DNA of 21,664 bases from an uncultured Prevotella sp. (GCA_900544825.1 UQWP01000065.1:1-21664), one strand, 5' to 3'; positions 6,303 to 14,093 are shown, numbered from the stretch's first letter. Notes: generated by a model not told the origin, from the sequence alone. Numbers and translations are program-made.

Positions 6303-6911
6303 ATGAATACAGTAGATACAAACAATATAAAATGGAGCGAGAATGTGATCATCGCTGATGCCGATTATATCGACCGAGTGGCTTTCGACCTGACAGTCAA
6401 CTTCGAGCGAATGATCAACCGTCGCATCCAGCCAGCAGATATGGCTCAATGGGCAGTGTGCATTGCCCTTGACGGAGGACTCAGAGAGGGGGAGCACGAG
6501 ACGCAAGTGGTGCTTATCCACGACAAGGAATCTCTGGCGATGAAGAACTTCCGCCCTTCCAACTACGAAAAGGATCTCAACGCCCAGGCTTTCAAGGATG
6601 ATAAGCTGGGAGAATTCATCTTCGCCTCTTATCCTACCGAAGAAAAGATGGTGGGAAAGGATGAGTTCCTCATAGAAGTGGCACGCACCGTATGCAACAC
6701 CAAGGAGGTGAAAAGGGTGATGGTGATTCCGAACTCGGAAGATGGAGACGCCTATGACCAGCTGAGAGATATGCTGAGAAAGGTGGAGGATGACGACAAG
6801 CGCATCACTCTCTTTGCGATGCAACCTATGCCGGGAGGAAACTTCCGACAGGAGATTCTGGGGTACTCGCTGATGAACGCCCTCGGAATCTCGGCTAAGG
6901 AGATAAAATAA
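6303..6911 (+). CDS. DUF6621-like conserved Bacteroidales protein
   Basis: A soluble 202-residue acidic protein that I recognise from Bacteroidales genomes and believe is annotated as DUF6621; the number is unverified. No enzyme motif, signal peptide or membrane segment is visible. Notable blocks are NFERMINRRIQPADMAQWAVCIALDGG near residues 33-60, VVLIHDKES near 69-78, and the C-terminal LFAMQPMPGG and LGYSLMNALGI. It is the first gene of a tight plus-strand group: 40 bases separate it from carboxynorspermidine synthase, which is 20 bases from recA. That suggests co-transcription, but the other two genes do not themselves point to a function. Confidence 0.7.
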   Translation: MNTVDTNNIKWSENVIIADADYIDRVAFDLTVNFERMINRRIQPADMAQWAVCIALDGGLREGEHETQVVLIHDKESLAMKNFRPSNYEKDLNAQAFKDDKLGEFIFASYPTEEKMVGKDEFLIEVARTVCNTKEVKRVMVIPNSEDGDAYDQLRDMLRKVEDDDKRITLFAMQPMPGGNFRQEILGYSLMNALGISAKEIK

Positions 6912-6951
6912 ACATTAAAACAATAAACATAAATAAAAAACAAGATTATAA

Positions 6952-8193
6952 ATGAGTAGAGTACTTATGATTGGCGCAGGTGGCGTGGCTACCGTGGCTG
7001 CCTTCAAGATCGTCCAGAACCAGGACGTTTTCACCGAGTTTATGATTGCTAGCCGTCGCAAGGAAAAGTGCGACAAGCTGGTTAAAGATATCCATGCCAA
7101 GGGCTACAAAATGGATATTCAGACGGCTGAGGTGGATGCCGACGACGTTGAGCAGTTGAAGGCTCTCTTCAATAGCTACAAGCCTGAGCTTGTCATCAAC
7201 CTCGCTTTGCCTTATCAGGATCTCACCATCATGGATGCTTGTCTGGCTTGCGGCTGCAACTATATGGATACTGCTAACTATGAGCCTAAGGACGAGGCTC
7301 ACTTCGAGTACTCTTGGCAGTGGGCTTACAAGGATAAGTTCGAGCAGGCAGGTCTCTGCGCTATCCTCGGCTGCGGTTTCGACCCAGGTGTATCCGGCAT
7401 CTTCACCGCATACGCTGCCAAGCATCACTTCGATGAGATTGAGGTGCTTGATATCGTGGATTGCAACGCCGGTAACCATCACAAGGCTTTCGCAACCAAC
7501 TTCAACCCTGAAATCAATATCCGCGAGATTACCCAGAAGGGACTCTGGTATAAGGATGGCGAATGGATTGAAACCGATCCATTGTCTATCCACAAGCCTC
7601 TCACCTACCCTAACATCGGCCCTCGCGAGAGCTATCTGATGCATCACGAGGAGTTGGAGAGCTTGGTGAAGAACTACCCTACCATCAAGGAGGCACGTTT
7701 CTGGATGACCTTCGGTCAGCAGTATCTCACATACCTCGACTGCATTCAGAACCTCGGCATGAGCCGCATCGACGAAATCGAATACGAGGCTCCATTGGCA
7801 GACGGTTCCGGCAAGACAGCCAAGGTGAAGATTGTTCCTCTGCAGTTCCTCAAGGCAGTATTGCCTAACCCACAGGATCTCGGCGAGAACTATGATGGCG
7901 AAACATCCATCGGTTGCCGCATCCGTGGTAAGAAGGATGGCAAGGAGCGTACCTATTACGTATATAACAACTGCAAGCACCAGGAGGCTTACAACGAGAC
8001 AGGCATGCAGGGCGTAAGCTACACCACTGGTGTGCCAGCCATGATAGGCGCGATGATGTTCCTGAAGGGCATCTGGAAGAAGCCAGGCGTATGGAACGTA
8101 GAGGAGTTCGACCCAGATCCATTCATGGAGCAGTTGAACAAGCAGGGATTGCCATGGCACGAGGTGTTTGATGGCGATTTGGAGATTGATTAA
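6952..8193 (+). CDS. Carboxynorspermidine/carboxyspermidine synthase (saccharopine dehydrogenase family)
   Basis: This 413-residue cytoplasmic enzyme should reductively condense L-aspartate semialdehyde with a diamine (putrescine or diaminopropane), using NADPH, to give carboxyspermidine or carboxynorspermidine. A decarboxylase, absent from this window, would then complete spermidine synthesis. The N-terminus has the Rossmann loop IGAGGVATVAAFKI (residues 7-20), then NLALPYQDL and the ACLACGCNYMDTANYEP segment typical of the saccharopine dehydrogenase superfamily. GCGFDPGVSGIFTAY and VDCNAGNH follow in the catalytic domain, and the C-terminal end HEVFDGDLEID is family-like. Length is normal. 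The whole minus strand is also nearly open across this gene, a compositional shadow. Its place before recA suggests shared transcription rather than shared pathway. Confidence 0.9.
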   Translation: MSRVLMIGAGGVATVAAFKIVQNQDVFTEFMIASRRKEKCDKLVKDIHAKGYKMDIQTAEVDADDVEQLKALFNSYKPELVINLALPYQDLTIMDACLACGCNYMDTANYEPKDEAHFEYSWQWAYKDKFEQAGLCAILGCGFDPGVSGIFTAYAAKHHFDEIEVLDIVDCNAGNHHKAFATNFNPEINIREITQKGLWYKDGEWIETDPLSIHKPLTYPNIGPRESYLMHHEELESLVKNYPTIKEARFWMTFGQQYLTYLDCIQNLGMSRIDEIEYEAPLADGSGKTAKVKIVPLQFLKAVLPNPQDLGENYDGETSIGCRIRGKKDGKERTYYVYNNCKHQEAYNETGMQGVSYTTGVPAMIGAMMFLKGIWKKPGVWNVEEFDPDPFMEQLNKQGLPWHEVFDGDLEID

Positions 8194-8213
8194 ACTTTAA
8201 ACATTAAAAGAAT

Positions 8214-9245
8214 ATGGCAAAAGAGATAGAAGAGGGCAAACTGACCCCCAACGAGGGAAAACTGAAAGCCCTCCAGGCAGCTATGGCGAAGATTGAGAAA
8301 GACTTCGGCAAGGGCTCCATCATGAAGCTCGGCGATGAACACGTAGAGAACATCGAGGTGATTCCTACAGGTAGTATCGCTCTCGACAATGCATTGGGCG
8401 TAGGCGGTTATCCTAGGGGACGTATCATTGAGATCTATGGTCCTGAATCTTCTGGTAAGACTACCCTGGCCATCCATGCCATCGCAGAGGCTCAGAAGGC
8501 CGGCGGTATTGCTGCCTTCATCGATGCCGAGCACGCTTTCGACCGCTTCTATGCAGCCAAGCTGGGCGTGGACGTGGATAACCTGTGGATTTCACAGCCA
8601 GACAATGGTGAGCAGGCATTGCAGATTGCCGATCAGCTGATCAGCTCTGCAGCCGTAGATATCGTGGTAGTTGACTCTGTGGCAGCCCTGACTCCTAAGA
8701 AGGAAATCGAGGGCGACATGGGTGATAACGTGGTAGGTCTTCAGGCACGATTGATGAGCCAGGCACTCCGCAAGCTCACTTCTACCATCAGCAAGACCAA
8801 CACTACCTGCATCTTCATCAACCAGTTGCGCGAGAAGATCGGTGTGATGTTCGGCAACCCAGAGACAACCACCGGTGGTAACGCCTTGAAGTTCTATGCA
8901 TCTGTTCGCCTGGATATCCGCAAGGCAACAGCCATCAAGGATGGTGAGGACGTGGTAGGTAACCTGGTTCGCGTGAAGGTTGTGAAGAACAAGGTGGCGC
9001 CTCCTTTCCGCAAGGCAGAGTTCGATATCATGTTCGGCGAAGGCATCAGCCGTGCCGGCGAGGTATTCGGGTTGGCAGTAGCCAACGGCATCATCGACAA
9101 GAGCGGCAGCTGGTATAGCTACGGCGGCTCAAAGCTCGGACAGGGTGCAGATGCCTGCAAGGCATTGCTCAAGGATAATCCTGAGCTTCTCGATGAGTTG
9201 GAAGCAAAGGTTCGCGAGGCACTCGCTGCCAAGGATCAGAAGTAG
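8214..9245 (+). CDS. recA: Recombinase RecA
   Basis: A complete 343-residue RecA, the ATP-dependent strand-exchange protein of homologous recombination. Visible features are the N-terminal polymerisation helix (about 16-33), Walker A GPESSGKT at 76-83, Walker B in VDIVVVDSVAAL, loop L1 around EGDMGD, and loop L2 with NQLREKIGVMFGNPETTTGGNALKFYAS. GEGISRAGE is the conserved C-terminal block, and an acidic/basic tail ends it. It is the last gene of the three-gene group and is followed by a strong terminator. I see no SOS-type operator between it and the upstream gene, only 20 bases away; induction, if any, would act at the operon promoter near 6224. Confidence 0.98.
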   Translation: MAKEIEEGKLTPNEGKLKALQAAMAKIEKDFGKGSIMKLGDEHVENIEVIPTGSIALDNALGVGGYPRGRIIEIYGPESSGKTTLAIHAIAEAQKAGGIAAFIDAEHAFDRFYAAKLGVDVDNLWISQPDNGEQALQIADQLISSAAVDIVVVDSVAALTPKKEIEGDMGDNVVGLQARLMSQALRKLTSTISKTNTTCIFINQLREKIGVMFGNPETTTGGNALKFYASVRLDIRKATAIKDGEDVVGNLVRVKVVKNKVAPPFRKAEFDIMFGEGISRAGEVFGLAVANGIIDKSGSWYSYGGSKLGQGADACKALLKDNPELLDELEAKVREALAAKDQK

Positions 9246-9314
9246 AATCAGATAAGGCTTACACCTTATTATATATAGGGCTTTATCTGAAAGAAAGAGT
9301 TCCCTATAAAAAAT

Positions 9315-9378
9315 AGGAATCAAGATATGAGGAATGCGACATTTTATCGCTCCTTTTATCTTGATTCCTTTTATTTTG
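9315..9378 (+). terminator. Terminator of the recA operon
   Basis: AGGAATCAAGATA at 9315-9327 pairs perfectly with 9357-9369, with further pairing inside (GCGA with TCGC), followed by a T-rich tail. A second hairpin precedes it (TCAGATAA at 9248 with TTATCTGA ending at 9290). The 358-base gap between recA and dnaK otherwise holds the dnaK control region. Confidence 0.8.
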
Positions 9379-9387
9379 TCAGTACCT

Positions 9388-9406
9388 GGCTGACAGCTTG
9401 TCAGCC
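9388..9406. promoter_or_regulatory. Palindrome upstream of dnaK, candidate operator
   Basis: GGCTGAC and GTCAGCC form a perfect 7-base inverted repeat around AGCTT. It lies about 50 bases upstream of the putative -24 element of dnaK and is clearly not the CIRCE element. A dimeric regulator binding site, perhaps an activator enhancer, is inferred. Confidence 0.5.
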
Positions 9407-9455
9407 AAAACCGGAAAAACACAGAAAAATTCAGCCAAATCCAGCAAAAAATCCC

Positions 9456-9472
9456 TTGGCACGCGCTTTGTT
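9456..9472 (+). promoter_or_regulatory. -24/-12-like (RpoN-type) promoter candidate of dnaK
   Basis: TTGGCACGCGCTTTGTT contains GG and GT separated by 10 bases, matching the sigma-54 consensus TGGCACG-N4-TTGC except for GT in place of GC. No TAnnTTTG element is found in the adjacent region. Transcription would begin near 9483, giving a leader of about 120 bases. Confidence 0.45.
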
Positions 9473-9514
9473 AGTTAGGAAGCGTGAACGCTGAGTTCAG
9501 GAGGTTCCCGACAG

Positions 9515-9562
9515 ATGCATATCTTCGGCAGGCTTCCCCGAAGGCAGCAGTTCATGAGATAA
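9515..9562 (+). CDS. Possible 15-codon leader peptide in the dnaK 5' UTR
   Basis: A full AGGAGG at 9499-9504 stands ten bases before an ATG that opens a 15-codon frame (MHIFGRLPRRQQFMR) ending in TAA at 9562, 42 bases before dnaK. The first half overlaps a hairpin (CTTCGG at 9523 with CCGAAG at 9538). A perfect Shine-Dalgarno is rare in this phylum, which is the main reason to list it. It may be chance. Confidence 0.25.
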   Translation: MHIFGRLPRRQQFMR

Positions 9563-9603
9563 ATAACATATTAATAACGAAAAAAATAAAAAAAGATATA
9601 ATC

Positions 9604-11508
9604 ATGGGAAAAGTAATTGGAATTGACTTGGGTACCACAAACAGTTGTGTTGCCGTTTTCGAAGGTAGCGAACCAGTTGTAATCGCTAACAGTGAAGGTA
9701 AGCGTACTACTCCATCAGTAGTAGGTTTCGTTAAGGATGGTGACCGCAAGGTGGGTGATCCTGCTAAGCGTCAGGCCATCACAAACCCTAAGAACACTGT
9801 ATATTCTATCAAGCGTTTCATGGGTGAGACATACGCTCAGAGCCAGAAGGAAGCTGAGGCAATGCCTTACACAGTGGTAAACGAGGGTGGTTATCCACGT
9901 GTTGAAATCGAGGGTCGCAAATATACTCCACAGGAGATTTCTGCAATGGTTCTCCAGAAGATGAAGAAGACTGCAGAGGATTATCTCGGACAGGAGGTTA
10001 CAGATGCTGTCATCACAGTTCCTGCTTACTTCTCTGACTCTCAGCGTCAGGCAACTAAGGAGGCTGGTCAGATTGCAGGTTTGAACGTTCAGCGTATTGT
10101 CAATGAGCCTACAGCCGCAGCTTTGGCTTACGGTGTTGACAAGGCTAACAAGGATATGAAGATTGCCGTATTCGACTTGGGTGGTGGTACATTCGATATC
10201 TCTATCCTGGAGTTCGGTGGCGGCGTATTCGAGGTACTTTCTACCAATGGTGATACTCACCTGGGCGGTGATGACTTCGACCAGGTAATCATCAACTGGT
10301 TGGCTGATGGCTTCAAGGCAGAGGAAGGCGTAGATCTCCGCAAGGATCCTATGGCTATGCAGCGCTTGAAGGAGGCAGCTGAGAAGGCTAAGATTGAGTT
10401 GTCTAGCTCTACATCTACCGAAATCAACTTGCCATACATCACAGCCGTTGACGGTATGCCAAAGCACTTGGTTAAGACTTTGACCCGTGCACAGTTCGAG
10501 CAGTTGGCTCACAACCTGATTCAGGCTTGTCTTGTACCTTGCCAGAATGCCGTTCGTGACGCTAAGCTCTCTACATCAGATATCGACGAGGTTATCTTGG
10601 TTGGTGGTTCAAGCCGTATCCCAGCCGTTCAGACACTCGTTAAGAACTACTTCGGCAAGGAGCCTTCTAAGGGCGTTAACCCAGATGAGGTTGTTGCAGT
10701 AGGTGCAGCTATCCAGGGTGCTATCCTGAACAAGGAAGAGGGTGTTGGTGACATCGTATTGCTCGACGTTACTCCATTGACTCTCGGTATCGAGACCATG
10801 GGTGGTGTAATGACCAAGCTCATCGACGCTAACTCTACCATCCCTTGCAAGAAGAGCGAGGTATTCTCTACAGCAGCTGATAACCAGACAGAGGTTACCA
10901 TCCACGTATTGCAGGGTGAGCGCCCAATGGCAGCTCAGAACAAGAGCATCGGTCAGTTCAACCTGACAGGTATCGCTCCAGCTCGTCGTGGTGTTCCTCA
11001 GATTGAGGTTACCTTCGATATCGATGCCAACGGTATCTTGAATGTATCAGCTAAGGATAAGGCTACCGGTAAGGAGCAGAGCATCCGCATCGAGGCTTCA
11101 TCTGGCTTGAGCGAGGACGAGATCAACCGCATGAAGGCAGAGGCAGAGCAGAACGCTGCTGCTGATAAGGCTGAGCGCGAGAAGATCGACAAGATGAACC
11201 AGGCAGACAGCATGATCTTCACCACCGAGAACTTCCTGAAGGATAACGGTGATAAGATTCCTGCAGACAAGAAGCCAGGCATCGAGCAGGCTTTGCAGCA
11301 GTTGAAGGATGCTCATAAGGCAGGTGATGTTGCAGCTATCGATTCAGCTATCAACAACTTGAACACCGTAATGCAGGCAGCTTCTCAGCAGATGTACCAG
11401 GGCGGTCAGCAGGCAGGTCCTCAGGGTGCACAGGGTGGCCAGCAGGCACAGGGTGCTAACGATGGCGCTCAGGATGTTCAGGATGCAGACTTCGAGGAGG
11501 TTAAGTAA
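9604..11508 (+). CDS. dnaK: Chaperone DnaK (Hsp70)
   Basis: A complete 634-residue Hsp70. The ATPase domain starts at GKVIGIDLGTTNSCVAVFEG and contains VPAYFSDSQRQATKEAG, the phosphate-binding FDLGGGTFDISILE and LGGDDFDQ. The linker DIVLLDVTPLTLGIETMGG leads into the substrate-binding domain, followed by the helical lid and a Gly/Gln-rich tail ending DADFEEVK. The ATG at 9604 is chosen because the conserved N-terminus begins there. The frame extends upstream to a GTG at 9484, but those 40 codons have no counterpart in Hsp70s and would begin right at the inferred transcript start. dnaJ and grpE are not adjacent. Codon use is that of a highly expressed gene. Confidence 0.98.
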   Translation: MGKVIGIDLGTTNSCVAVFEGSEPVVIANSEGKRTTPSVVGFVKDGDRKVGDPAKRQAITNPKNTVYSIKRFMGETYAQSQKEAEAMPYTVVNEGGYPRVEIEGRKYTPQEISAMVLQKMKKTAEDYLGQEVTDAVITVPAYFSDSQRQATKEAGQIAGLNVQRIVNEPTAAALAYGVDKANKDMKIAVFDLGGGTFDISILEFGGGVFEVLSTNGDTHLGGDDFDQVIINWLADGFKAEEGVDLRKDPMAMQRLKEAAEKAKIELSSSTSTEINLPYITAVDGMPKHLVKTLTRAQFEQLAHNLIQACLVPCQNAVRDAKLSTSDIDEVILVGGSSRIPAVQTLVKNYFGKEPSKGVNPDEVVAVGAAIQGAILNKEEGVGDIVLLDVTPLTLGIETMGGVMTKLIDANSTIPCKKSEVFSTAADNQTEVTIHVLQGERPMAAQNKSIGQFNLTGIAPARRGVPQIEVTFDIDANGILNVSAKDKATGKEQSIRIEASSGLSEDEINRMKAEAEQNAAADKAEREKIDKMNQADSMIFTTENFLKDNGDKIPADKKPGIEQALQQLKDAHKAGDVAAIDSAINNLNTVMQAASQQMYQGGQQAGPQGAQGGQQAQGANDGAQDVQDADFEEVK

Positions 11509-11550
11509 TCTCTCTCACCATAGAGAAGTTATTAGATTAGCATAAAGATC

Positions 11551-11594
11551 AAAGGCGTGTAAGGCTCTGAAAATGAGTTTTACACGCCTTTTTT
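11551..11594 (+). terminator. Terminator of dnaK
   Basis: AAAGGCGTGTAA at 11551-11562 pairs with TTACACGCCTTT, with CTC/GAG pairing inside, followed by a T run. Confidence 0.88.
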
Positions 11595-11649
11595 CGTGTC
11601 TTTATGTTTTTTTATATATCTGCTTATGGCTTTATCGCAGAAAAATATG

Positions 11650-11657
11650 TATATTTG
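11650..11657 (+). promoter_or_regulatory. -7 element upstream of the HAD gene
   Basis: TATATTTG matches TAnnTTTG; the -33 element is not clear. It lies about 77 bases before the start codon. Confidence 0.5.
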
Positions 11658-11734
11658 CAAGTTATGAAGGGGCGGAAGTTCCAGCAAGAGAAGAAAAAGA
11701 CAAGTTCAAGTAAAAGAAGGAAAGGAAACGGGAT

Positions 11735-12589
11735 ATGGCAAAGAAAAGACCGCAGGTAGCACTGGTTTATGATTTTGACGGGACATTATCTCCCGGCAAT
11801 ATGCAGGAGTTCGGATTCATCCAGGCAACCGGAAAGACAAAAGAAGAATTCTGGGATAAAAACCGGAAGCTGGCCGTGGGCAAGGATGCCAACGGCATCT
11901 TGACCTATATGTATATGATGCTGGATGAAGCAAAGAAGAACCATATCTCGCTCACCCGCGAATCCTTCCAGAGCTTCGGCAGGAATGTAGAGCTCTTCCG
12001 TGGCGTGAAGCAGTGGTTCTCGTTTATCAACGAATATGGTGCAAGCATCGGATTGGAGATCAAGCACTACATCAACTCCTCGGGATTGAAGGAGATGATA
12101 GAGGGCACACCCATCGCCCACGAATTCGAGAACATCTATGCCTGCTCGTTTCTCTATAATGAGGATGGCATCGCCTACTGGCCAGCCGTAGCCGTGGATT
12201 ATACCACCAAGACGCAGTTTCTCTTCAAGATCAACAAGGGCATCCGTCAGGTGAGCGACAACCGGAGGGTAAACCAGTTTATCCCCGACAGCAAGCGCCC
12301 TATCCCTTTCCCGCGAATGATTTATTTCGGGGATGGAGAAACCGATGTGCCCTGCATGAAGATGGTGAAGGAGCACGGCGGCCATTCCATTGCCGTATAT
12401 GATACGCCCGAGAAGGAGGCGATGGCATGCCAGCTGGTTAGGGAAGGCCGTGCCAACTTTATGTGCACGGCGAACTACAGCAAGGGAAGCGTGATGAACA
12501 TCATCGTGAAGCGAATTTTGGATAAGATCAAGGCGGATTTCGAATTCGATAGATTGATAGAGGTGAACCAGAAGAAGGCGTGGAAGTAG
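11735..12589 (+). CDS. HAD-superfamily hydrolase
   Basis: A 284-residue cytoplasmic haloacid-dehalogenase-type phosphohydrolase. Motif I is VYDFDGTLS with nucleophile D13 and acid/base D15. Motif II is probably the NSSG of HYINSSGLKEM near residue 115. The Mg-binding motif IV is FGDGETDVPCMKM near residue 200. The cap segment between motifs I and II includes a helical ILTYMYMMLDEAKKNH stretch, as in phosphoserine-phosphatase-like (subfamily IB) members. The substrate cannot be told from sequence. It is the first of several plus-strand genes; a hairpin element of unknown role follows its stop, with no T-run terminator, so readthrough to the next gene is plausible. Confidence 0.85.
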   Translation: MAKKRPQVALVYDFDGTLSPGNMQEFGFIQATGKTKEEFWDKNRKLAVGKDANGILTYMYMMLDEAKKNHISLTRESFQSFGRNVELFRGVKQWFSFINEYGASIGLEIKHYINSSGLKEMIEGTPIAHEFENIYACSFLYNEDGIAYWPAVAVDYTTKTQFLFKINKGIRQVSDNRRVNQFIPDSKRPIPFPRMIYFGDGETDVPCMKMVKEHGGHSIAVYDTPEKEAMACQLVREGRANFMCTANYSKGSVMNIIVKRILDKIKADFEFDRLIEVNQKKAWK

Positions 12590-12613
12590 AGGTGGCTTGA
12601 CAGGAGGAAGGAG

Positions 12614-12660
12614 GACAGGCGATGGAATCGCCTGGAACGGAGGCAAGAGGGGGACTTGCA
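12614..12660 (+). other. GGA-loop hairpin element, copy 1
   Basis: CAGGCGAT at 12616-12623 pairs with ATCGCCTG at 12627-12634 around the loop GGA. GGAACGGAGGCAAGA follows, and GCAAG at 12643 pairs with CTTGC at 12655 around AGGGGGA. A very similar element occurs at 13974-14020 with changed but still paired stem bases. It fills the 143-base gap between the HAD gene and the next gene. It may be a structured RNA element or a REP-type repeat. Confidence 0.5.
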
Positions 12661-12732
12661 ACTTGAAGCGAGGGGCTTTTTGCTGAAACGCTGGAAAGAA
12701 AAAGAAAGAAATATAATATTAATAAATAATTA

Positions 12733-13104
12733 ATGGGAAGAAACAAATACTCAGCAGGAGAAATCAAGGAAATCGGAAAGTTGCTGCGCCTGAAGAATGC
12801 CGGCAACCGTTTGCAACAGAAATTGATACGACACGACCTTCGCGTGGATTATGAATTCAACATCTCTGACTTCAATGAGCCGGGCAAGGCTTTCGGCGAA
12901 GAGGAACTGCAGGATGCCATCAAGCGTGGCGTCATCCAGATTCTCGACGATGCCACCATCGAAGCCATGAAGGCGAAGCGTGCTAGAGACAAGGCTCGCG
13001 ATGAAGCAGAGAAGCAGAAGGATGCCATCGCCAGCGGTGAGCAAACCGATTGGCAGGAGGCTATGAAGGAGTGGAACGAATGGGAAAATTCTAAAGAAAA
13101 ATAA
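12733..13104 (+). CDS. Small charged protein of unknown function
   Basis: A 123-residue soluble protein I cannot assign to a family. The N-terminal 40 residues are basic (MGRNKYSAGEIKEIGKLLRL), the middle is acidic, and residues about 78-100 form a strongly charged probable helix (AMKAKRARDKARDEAEKQ). The last 25 residues are Trp- and Glu-rich (DWQEAMKEWNEWENSKEK). There is no signal peptide or membrane segment. Codon use matches its neighbours and the frame is well isolated, so I believe it is real and conserved in related Prevotella. Its stop codon is immediately followed by the ATG of a possible 26-codon ORF. Confidence 0.75.
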   Translation: MGRNKYSAGEIKEIGKLLRLKNAGNRLQQKLIRHDLRVDYEFNISDFNEPGKAFGEEELQDAIKRGVIQILDDATIEAMKAKRARDKARDEAEKQKDAIASGEQTDWQEAMKEWNEWENSKEK

Positions 13105-13185
13105 ATGTTAGAATCGAATTCCGAAGGAGATTCCGTGATTATGAATTCCGAAGGAGATTCCGAGGATTTATTGAATTATAAATAA
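13105..13185 (+). CDS. Possible 26-residue acidic ORF built on a 27-base duplication
   Basis: The ATG directly abuts the preceding stop (TAAATG), allowing coupled translation. The peptide contains NSEGDS twice because the DNA is a tandem duplication of 27 bases (13116-13142 and 13143-13169; GAATTCCGAAGGAGATTCCG in each). It ends in TAA 11 bases before the cyclophilin gene. No homologue is known to me. The repeat may matter as DNA or RNA rather than as a peptide; each copy also carries GGAG. Confidence 0.3.
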   Translation: MLESNSEGDSVIMNSEGDSEDLLNYK

Positions 13186-13196
13186 GAAAAGATATT

Positions 13197-13943
13197 ATGG
13201 CTAAAGTATTAATCAAGACTTCAGAGGGCGACATCAAGGTGCGCCTCTACGACGAGACTCCTCAACATCGTGACAACTTCCTGAAGTTGGCGAAGGAGGG
13301 ATATTTCGATGGTACACTCTTCCACCGTGTCATCAAGGATTTCATGATCCAGGGCGGCGACCCTGACAGCAAGGGCACTCCCAAGGGCAAGATGCTGGGC
13401 ACGGGCGGACCTGATTACACCATCCCAGCCGAGTTTGTTTATCCACAGCTTTTCCACAAGCGCGGTGCCTTGAGCGCTGCCCGCCTGGGCGACGAGGTGA
13501 ACCCTGAGCGTGAGAGCAGCGGCAGCCAATTCTATATCGTTTGGGGTAAGACCTACAAGCAGAATGAACTGAAGCAGATGGAGAAGCAGATGGGCATGCA
13601 GATGGAGCAGAATATCTTCAACCAGCTTGCCAAGGAGCACCACGATGAAATCATGAACTTCCGCCGCAACCGCGACCGCGAAGGCTTGATGAAGCTGCAG
13701 GATGAACTGGTGGATGAAACCAAGAAGCGCTGCAAGGAACAGGGATACCCTAAGTTTACCGAGGAGCAGAAGAAGGCTTACACCGAGGTGGGCGGCACCC
13801 CATTCCTCGACAACCAGTACACCGTTTTCGGTGAGGTAGAGGAAGGCCTTGACGTAGTGGAGAAGATTCAGAACTGCGAAACCATGCGTGGTGACCGCCC
13901 TAAGGAGGATATCAGCATGGATATCTCTGTTATAGAGGAATAA
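13197..13943 (+). CDS. Cyclophilin-type peptidyl-prolyl isomerase with a large insertion
   Basis: This 248-residue protein catalyses cis-trans isomerisation of Xaa-Pro bonds. Cyclophilin motifs are intact: FHRVI at 42-46 (catalytic R44), FMIQGGD at 49-55, GALSAAR at 90-96, SGSQFYIVWG at 108-117 and the C-terminal NQYTVFGEVEEGLDVV at 206-221. Between SGSQFYI and the final FLDNQYTVFGEV lies a highly charged, mostly helical insertion of about 75 residues (119-195, Met/Gln/Glu/Lys-rich) not found in minimal cyclophilins; it may serve as a chaperone arm. There is no signal peptide, so cytoplasmic. Such insertions occur in other Bacteroidetes isomerases. The second GGA-loop hairpin follows its stop. 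Confidence 0.93.
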   Translation: MAKVLIKTSEGDIKVRLYDETPQHRDNFLKLAKEGYFDGTLFHRVIKDFMIQGGDPDSKGTPKGKMLGTGGPDYTIPAEFVYPQLFHKRGALSAARLGDEVNPERESSGSQFYIVWGKTYKQNELKQMEKQMGMQMEQNIFNQLAKEHHDEIMNFRRNRDREGLMKLQDELVDETKKRCKEQGYPKFTEEQKKAYTEVGGTPFLDNQYTVFGEVEEGLDVVEKIQNCETMRGDRPKEDISMDISVIEE

Positions 13944-13973
13944 AAGCGCAGCTCGCTGACTGATAGCTGCTGA

Positions 13974-14020
13974 CCGGGGATTGGAAATCCCCGGAACGGT
14001 GGCTAGACAGGAGACAGAAG
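13974..14020 (+). other. GGA-loop hairpin element, copy 2
   Basis: CCGGGGATT at 13974-13982 pairs with AATCCCCGG at 13986-13994 around the loop GGA. GGAACGGTGGCTAGA continues as in copy 1 at 12614, and a GGGGGA occurs further on (about 14010). The stem differs from copy 1 at a C-G to G-C position, so pairing is kept while sequence changes. An upstream hairpin (CAGCT near 13949, AGCTG near 13965) is also present. The element occupies the 150-base gap before the DUF4861 gene. Confidence 0.5.
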
Positions 14021-14093
14021 GGGGAAAAGCTGGCTACGGCTTTAAGTCGCTTCAACCATTCATTTGTATTAAATAAAAAACAAACAAATCAAA

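Noticed and set aside
6946..8160. Long minus-strand ORF of about 400 codons
   Set aside because: It is the complement of the clearly conserved carboxynorspermidine synthase gene; the open frame reflects codon bias.
9388..9406. CIRCE/HrcA operator at dnaK
   Set aside because: The palindrome is GGCTGAC-N5-GTCAGCC, not TTAGCACTC-N9-GAGTGCTAA.
9484..9603. 40-residue N-terminal extension of DnaK from a GTG
   Set aside because: Hsp70 proteins start at the equivalent of ATG 9604, and the extension overlaps the inferred transcript start and leader.
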